A stretch of 64,000 bases of DNA, from contig DAITAL010000002.1 in assembly GCA_036824265.1 (NCBI GenBank), forward strand, positions 1 to 64,000, written 5' to 3'. A model generated the notes under the pieces. It ran no database searches. It saw only the letters and a program-made list of their open reading frames with translations, and was not told the DNA's origin. How positions within the stretch are numbered: the stretch's first letter is position 1; each line of letters starts with the position of its first letter. Origin of the DNA: JAAYZB01 sp937958685. Lineage in GTDB: Bacteria > Bacillota_I > Bacilli_A > Izemoplasmatales > Hujiaoplasmataceae. Position numbers and translations under genes: made by a program. Positions 60,718-64,000 of this stretch are shown here, piece after piece.

Positions 60718-61668
60718 GTGAAAGACTTGAAATTCGAAAAACCGAAAACGATAACCGAAGAGATCGACGACAAGTACGGACGCTTTGTGATCAGCCCCCT
60801 TGATCGCGGCTTCGGCATCACGATCGGGAATTCCTTGCGCCGAGTCTTGCTGTCCTCACTTCCGGGAGCCGCGATCATCAACTGCCAGATCGACGGCGTC
60901 GAACACGAATTCACCGCCATCGAAAACGTCGTCGAAGACGTGACGACGATCGTTCTCAACCTGAAAGGCATCGTCCTCACGATCGACTCGAACAATCCCG
61001 GCGTGCAAAAGCGGATGGAGATCATCGTCGACGGTCCCGCCGACGTCTGCGCCCGCGACATCATCGTCGACGACGAAGTCGAGATCATCAATCCGGACCA
61101 CTACATCTGCCACGTCAACAAAGGCAAGCGTTTCCGGATGGTCATGAACGCCCGCAAGGGCAACGGCTACGCGAGCGCCGAGAAGAACGCCTTCTATGAC
61201 AACATGGTCGGCGTCATCCCGATCGACAGTCTCTACACCCCCGTCGTGCGCGCCAACTACAGCGTCGACAAAACCAGGGTCGACGACAGCGCCGACTATG
61301 ACAAACTCATCGTCGAAATCTGGACCAACGGTTCGATCAGTCCGAAAGAGGCCATCGGCATGGCCGCCAAGATGCTGATCGACCACTTCCAGTCGCTCGT
61401 CGAACTCTCCGCCAAAGCCCTCGCCGAAGATTTCATGATCGAACGCAAAAGCGAGGAACAGACCCGCAATCTCGAGAAGCCGATCGAGGATCTCGACTTG
61501 TCGGTCAGAAGCTACAACTGTTTAAAACGCGCCGGCATCCACACGCTCGGCGAACTGATCGAAAAAACCGAGGAGGACATGATGAAAGTCCGCAACCTCG
61601 GCAAGAAGTCGCTCAAGGAAGTCAAGCAGAAGCTTGAGGAACTCAATCTGAGCTTGGCAAAACACTAA
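60718..61668 (+). CDS. rpoA: RNA polymerase alpha subunit
   Basis: 316 residues if GTG 60718 is used, eight bases after AGGAGG; the ATG at 60712 would be only two bases from it. N-terminal assembly domain with GFGITIGNSLRRVLLSSLPG, C-terminal DNA-binding domain with SVRSYNCLKRAGIHTLGEL and MKVRNLGKKSLKEVKQKL. The alpha dimer nucleates polymerase assembly and contacts UP elements and activators. Confidence 0.97.
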   Translation: MKDLKFEKPKTITEEIDDKYGRFVISPLDRGFGITIGNSLRRVLLSSLPGAAIINCQIDGVEHEFTAIENVVEDVTTIVLNLKGIVLTIDSNNPGVQKRMEIIVDGPADVCARDIIVDDEVEIINPDHYICHVNKGKRFRMVMNARKGNGYASAEKNAFYDNMVGVIPIDSLYTPVVRANYSVDKTRVDDSADYDKLIVEIWTNGSISPKEAIGMAAKMLIDHFQSLVELSAKALAEDFMIERKSEEQTRNLEKPIEDLDLSVRSYNCLKRAGIHTLGELIEKTEEDMMKVRNLGKKSLKEVKQKLEELNLSLAKH

Positions 61669-61685
61669 TTGATAGGAGGTAAATC

Positions 61686-62045
61686 ATGGCTAGAGGATAT
61701 AGCAAACTAAACCGCAGAGGCGACAATCGCAAGGCGCTGATGCGCGATCTCGCGACCCACTTGATCTTACACGGCAAAATCGAGACATCGCTCATCAAGG
61801 CGAAACAATTGCGCAGACCGGTCGAACGGTTGATCACCTATGCAAAGAAAGGCGATTTGCATTCTTTGAGATTAGCGGAAGCGATCCTGCGCGAGCACTC
61901 GATCAACGACCAGACGGCGCTTGCCAAACTCTTCAAAGAATGGGGTCCCAAATTCAAAGACAGAAACGGCGGCTACACCAGAATCTATCGTATCGGTCAT
62001 CGTCTGGGCGATTCCTGCCCGATGGCGATCATCGAACTGGTATAA
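61686..62045 (+). CDS. rplQ: Ribosomal protein L17
   Basis: 119 residues. YSKLNRRGDNRKALMRDLAT and GGYTRIYRIGHRLGDSCPMA are diagnostic. Last gene of the superoperon, followed by a strong terminator. GATAGGAGG site. Confidence 0.98.
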   Translation: MARGYSKLNRRGDNRKALMRDLATHLILHGKIETSLIKAKQLRRPVERLITYAKKGDLHSLRLAEAILREHSINDQTALAKLFKEWGPKFKDRNGGYTRIYRIGHRLGDSCPMAIIELV

Positions 62046-62059
62046 CCGGCGAAAATCCC

Positions 62060-62086
62060 AGTGCTGACCTCAATCAGCACTTTTTT
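62060..62086 (+). terminator. Terminator of the ribosomal superoperon
   Basis: AGTGCTGA-CCTCAA-TCAGCACT followed by six T. Confidence 0.93.
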
Positions 62087-62164
62087 CGTTCATGAAGTGG
62101 CCTAAACGGCCCGAAAATGATAAGATAGTGCTGATGACACCCGTGTGAAAAGAGGAAAGAGCCG

Positions 62165-62884
62165 ATGGATCAAAAGACGCGTTTTCTGACATTGTTCGCC
62201 AAACTCGAGAAATTCTTACGCATCGAATACGAGCGGGGCGACTACAAGGAATCGACATTCATGGGCACACTGTTCCGCATCCGCGGCAAGAAGCAAAACG
62301 CGATCATCGCCAACCCGGCCTGCTTCGACGTCCTGCAGCAAGCCGCCCAACTCCGCAACATCATCGTCCACAACGAGGACATCGCCAGCCCCTCGGCGGC
62401 GTTTATCGACAGATTCGCCGAGATCGTCCGGATGATCACGAAACCGGAAAAACTCGGCAACGTCATGATCCCGCTCTCCCGGATCAAGAAAGCGAGACCG
62501 GAAGATGCCGTCGATACCGTCATGGAACTGATGGAAACCCACGGTTTCTCCAAGATCCCCGTCTTCGCCGACGGCCGGCTGGCCGGCGTGTTCACCGAAA
62601 AAGCTTTCTATTATTATCTCTCGATCGCCAAAACGGCAACAATCTCCCGCAAGATGCTTATCGGCGAACTGCTGCAGGCGATCGATCTCGACGGCGATCC
62701 CGCCGCCTATTTCGATTTCATCAGCCGCAACGCCGACGTCTTCCAGGCGCTGCACCGGTTCCAGCGGGACTTTCGGGAGAAGAACAAACTCGAGATGCTG
62801 TTCGTCACCGAAAACGGCCTCAAGGGAGAAGCCGTCCTTGGCATCGTCACCCTTAAGGACCTCGAACACGTCATCGCCGTCTAA
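62165..62884 (+). CDS. CBS-domain protein
   Basis: A 239-residue protein. The N-terminal about 95 residues are helical (LFAKLEKFLRIEYERGDYKE; a QLRNIIVHNED motif resembling HEPN/DUF86-like helices, which is only suggestive). A pair of CBS-like motifs follows (MELMETHGFSKIPVFADGRL, then GIVTLKDLEHVIA). CBS pairs bind adenosine ligands and regulate partner proteins. No partner is fused. It has its own unit after the rplQ terminator and is followed by ecfA1 with 25 bases between. Confidence 0.72.
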   Translation: MDQKTRFLTLFAKLEKFLRIEYERGDYKESTFMGTLFRIRGKKQNAIIANPACFDVLQQAAQLRNIIVHNEDIASPSAAFIDRFAEIVRMITKPEKLGNVMIPLSRIKKARPEDAVDTVMELMETHGFSKIPVFADGRLAGVFTEKAFYYYLSIAKTATISRKMLIGELLQAIDLDGDPAAYFDFISRNADVFQALHRFQRDFREKNKLEMLFVTENGLKGEAVLGIVTLKDLEHVIAV

Positions 62885-62909
62885 TCTTCGGCAGAGCAGG
62901 AGTGTGGAT

Positions 62910-63713
62910 ATGAGTCACATTGACATCAGGGACATGTCGTTCACCTATACAGGCAAACGGATGATCCTCAAGGACATCAATCTCCAAATCGAACAAGGCG
63001 AATGGGTCGCGATCCTCGGCCACAACGGCAGCGGCAAATCGACCCTGGCCAAGACGCTCGTCGGCCTGCTCGAACCCGCGCAAGGCACCGTGGCGATCGC
63101 CGGCACCATCATCACGCCGGAAACGACGCCCGCGATCCGCAAGCAGATCGGCATCGTCTTCCAAAATCCCGACAACCAGTTTGTCGGCGTCACCGTGCGG
63201 GACGATATCGCCTTCGGCATGGAAAACCTGTGTGTGAGCCGGGAAGAGATGCTGGAGCGGATCGCCTTTTTCGCCAAGAAAGTCGGAATGGAGAAATATC
63301 TCGACAAAGAACCGGCCTCGCTCTCCGGCGGGCAGAAACAACGTGTGGCGATCGCCGGCATCCTCGCGATGCAGACCGGGATCATGATCTTCGACGAGGC
63401 CACCTCGATGCTCGACCCCTATGCCCGCGAGGACTTGATGAAATACATCCGCCAGCTGCACCAGGAGGGTCTCACGATCATCATGATCACCCATGAGATC
63501 GAAGAGGCGCTGCTGGCCGACCGGCTGGTGATCATGAAAGAGGGCAAGATCTTCGCCGACGGCCGCAAAGAGGAACTCCTCAAGCAGCCGGAAGTGTTCG
63601 CCCAGTCCGCGCTCGTCATGCCCCTAGCCCTGCAAATGGCCATGCAATTGGACGACGAAGCGACCTTCGGGGAGGTGAAGGCTTTCCTATGGGAATCCAC
63701 TTTCGCGAAGTAA
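62910..63713 (+). CDS. ecfA1: Energy-coupling factor transporter ATPase EcfA1
   Basis: 267 residues from ATG 62910 after GCAGGAG. ABC ATPase: Walker A GHNGSGKST, Q loop FQNPDNQFVG, signature LSGGQKQR, Walker B IMIFDEATSMLD, and H loop ITHEIEEAL. It powers vitamin and metal uptake with EcfA2, EcfT and exchangeable S components. Stop overlaps the start of ecfA2 by 25 bases. The position after rplQ is usual in Bacillota. Confidence 0.96.
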   Translation: MSHIDIRDMSFTYTGKRMILKDINLQIEQGEWVAILGHNGSGKSTLAKTLVGLLEPAQGTVAIAGTIITPETTPAIRKQIGIVFQNPDNQFVGVTVRDDIAFGMENLCVSREEMLERIAFFAKKVGMEKYLDKEPASLSGGQKQRVAIAGILAMQTGIMIFDEATSMLDPYAREDLMKYIRQLHQEGLTIIMITHEIEEALLADRLVIMKEGKIFADGRKEELLKQPEVFAQSALVMPLALQMAMQLDDEATFGEVKAFLWESTFAK

Positions 63714-64000
63714 GCTTCCACTACCCGCAAAACCAACTGACCTTCTATCAGGCGATCGCCGACATCACGCTCCAAATCGCCAAACAGGACGAATTCATCT
63801 GTCTGATCGGCCGGACCGGCTCCGGCAAGTCGACGCTCGCCCAGCACATGAACGCATTGCTTCTGCCCACCGAGGGCAGCGTCGAGATCTTCGGTTCGCT
63901 CATCACGAACAAACGCGACAAGAAGATCAACTACAACCTGCTGCGGAAACACGTCGGCCTGGTGTTCCAATTTCCCGAATACCAGCTGTTCGAGGAGACC
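63689..64000 (+). CDS. ecfA2: Energy-coupling factor transporter ATPase EcfA2, cut by window end
   Basis: The first 104 codons from ATG 63689, with GGGGAGGTG upstream inside ecfA1. FREVSFHYPQNQ, Walker A IGRTGSGKST, and Q loop VFQFPEYQLFEET. The EF-PEYQLF pattern after the Q loop marks EcfA2 as opposed to EcfA1. EcfT would be expected next. The frame runs open to base 64000. Confidence 0.95.
   Translation, partial: MGIHFREVSFHYPQNQLTFYQAIADITLQIAKQDEFICLIGRTGSGKSTLAQHMNALLLPTEGSVEIFGSLITNKRDKKINYNLLRKHVGLVFQFPEYQLFEET

Overview
The window looks like a chromosomal contig of a low-complexity Bacillota/Mollicutes-type anaerobe. It uses the standard code (TGA terminates many genes). It has the Gram-positive S10-spc-alpha order with rpmD, adk, map, infA and rpmJ, a Cys4 (type Z) S14, EcfA1/EcfA2 after rplQ, a TIGR02206-type membrane protein and DUF5011-like surface repeats. 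The core is moderately GC-rich, which is unusual for classical Mollicutes, so the exact lineage is inference. The metabolism seen is fermentative: an NAD(P)-linked [FeFe] hydrogenase (hndABCD-like), an iron-type alcohol dehydrogenase, alanine dehydrogenase and a proton-pumping pyrophosphatase.

Layout. 1-450: end of a tRNA-Leu gene, then a tRNA operon (fMet, Asp, Phe) with a clear promoter and terminator. 450-11300: a visibly AT-rich defence island directly downstream of tRNA-Phe. It starts with the wreck of an AAA/SMC-type ATPase gene. A tightly coupled operon follows: Vsr endonuclease, MutL/MORC-type GHKL ATPase, Z1 ATPase, DUF4420 PD-(D/E)XK-like protein, AIPR protein, cytosine-C5 methyltransferase, then a small possible nuclease. 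This matches the Mza / MutL-associated restriction family known from the literature, here with its modification and Vsr arms. 11300-20150: an SPFH protein, an unlisted 45-residue membrane peptide on the minus strand, a membrane acyltransferase coupled to a PaaK-like adenylate-forming enzyme, a cold-shock protein, a beta-propeller glycosidase and the H+-PPase. 20500-28900: an IS3 orfA relic, a small membrane protein, an M48 protease, a ThiF/MoaD-like pair, a TIGR02206 protein, an AraC/GyrI-like regulator, a DUF2156-Eis acetyltransferase fusion and a repeat-bearing surface protein.

28900-35300: hydrogenase operon followed by an ABC substrate-binding lipoprotein and permease without an adjacent ATPase. 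35300-38170: a Mn2+-type (yybP-ykoY) riboswitch with its own terminator in front of a P-type cation ATPase. 38200-47450: a PH-like membrane protein, an MFS carrier with a large hydrophilic insertion, GDPD, alcohol dehydrogenase, alanine dehydrogenase, an extended SDR with a palindromic operator candidate, and a nuclease-helicase of the DinG/XPD class. 47530-62090: the complete S10-spc-alpha ribosomal superoperon including secY, adk, map, infA and rpoA. 62100-64000: a CBS protein, ecfA1 and the first 104 codons of ecfA2, cut by the window end.

Most single genes are flanked by strong hairpin terminators, several shared by convergent genes, so transcription units are easy to delimit. Starts were chosen from Shine-Dalgarno spacing. 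Several differ from the longest reading frame, and GTG or TTG starts are proposed for hndA, hndC, the alcohol dehydrogenase, rpoA, the AraC regulator and the acetyltransferase fusion.
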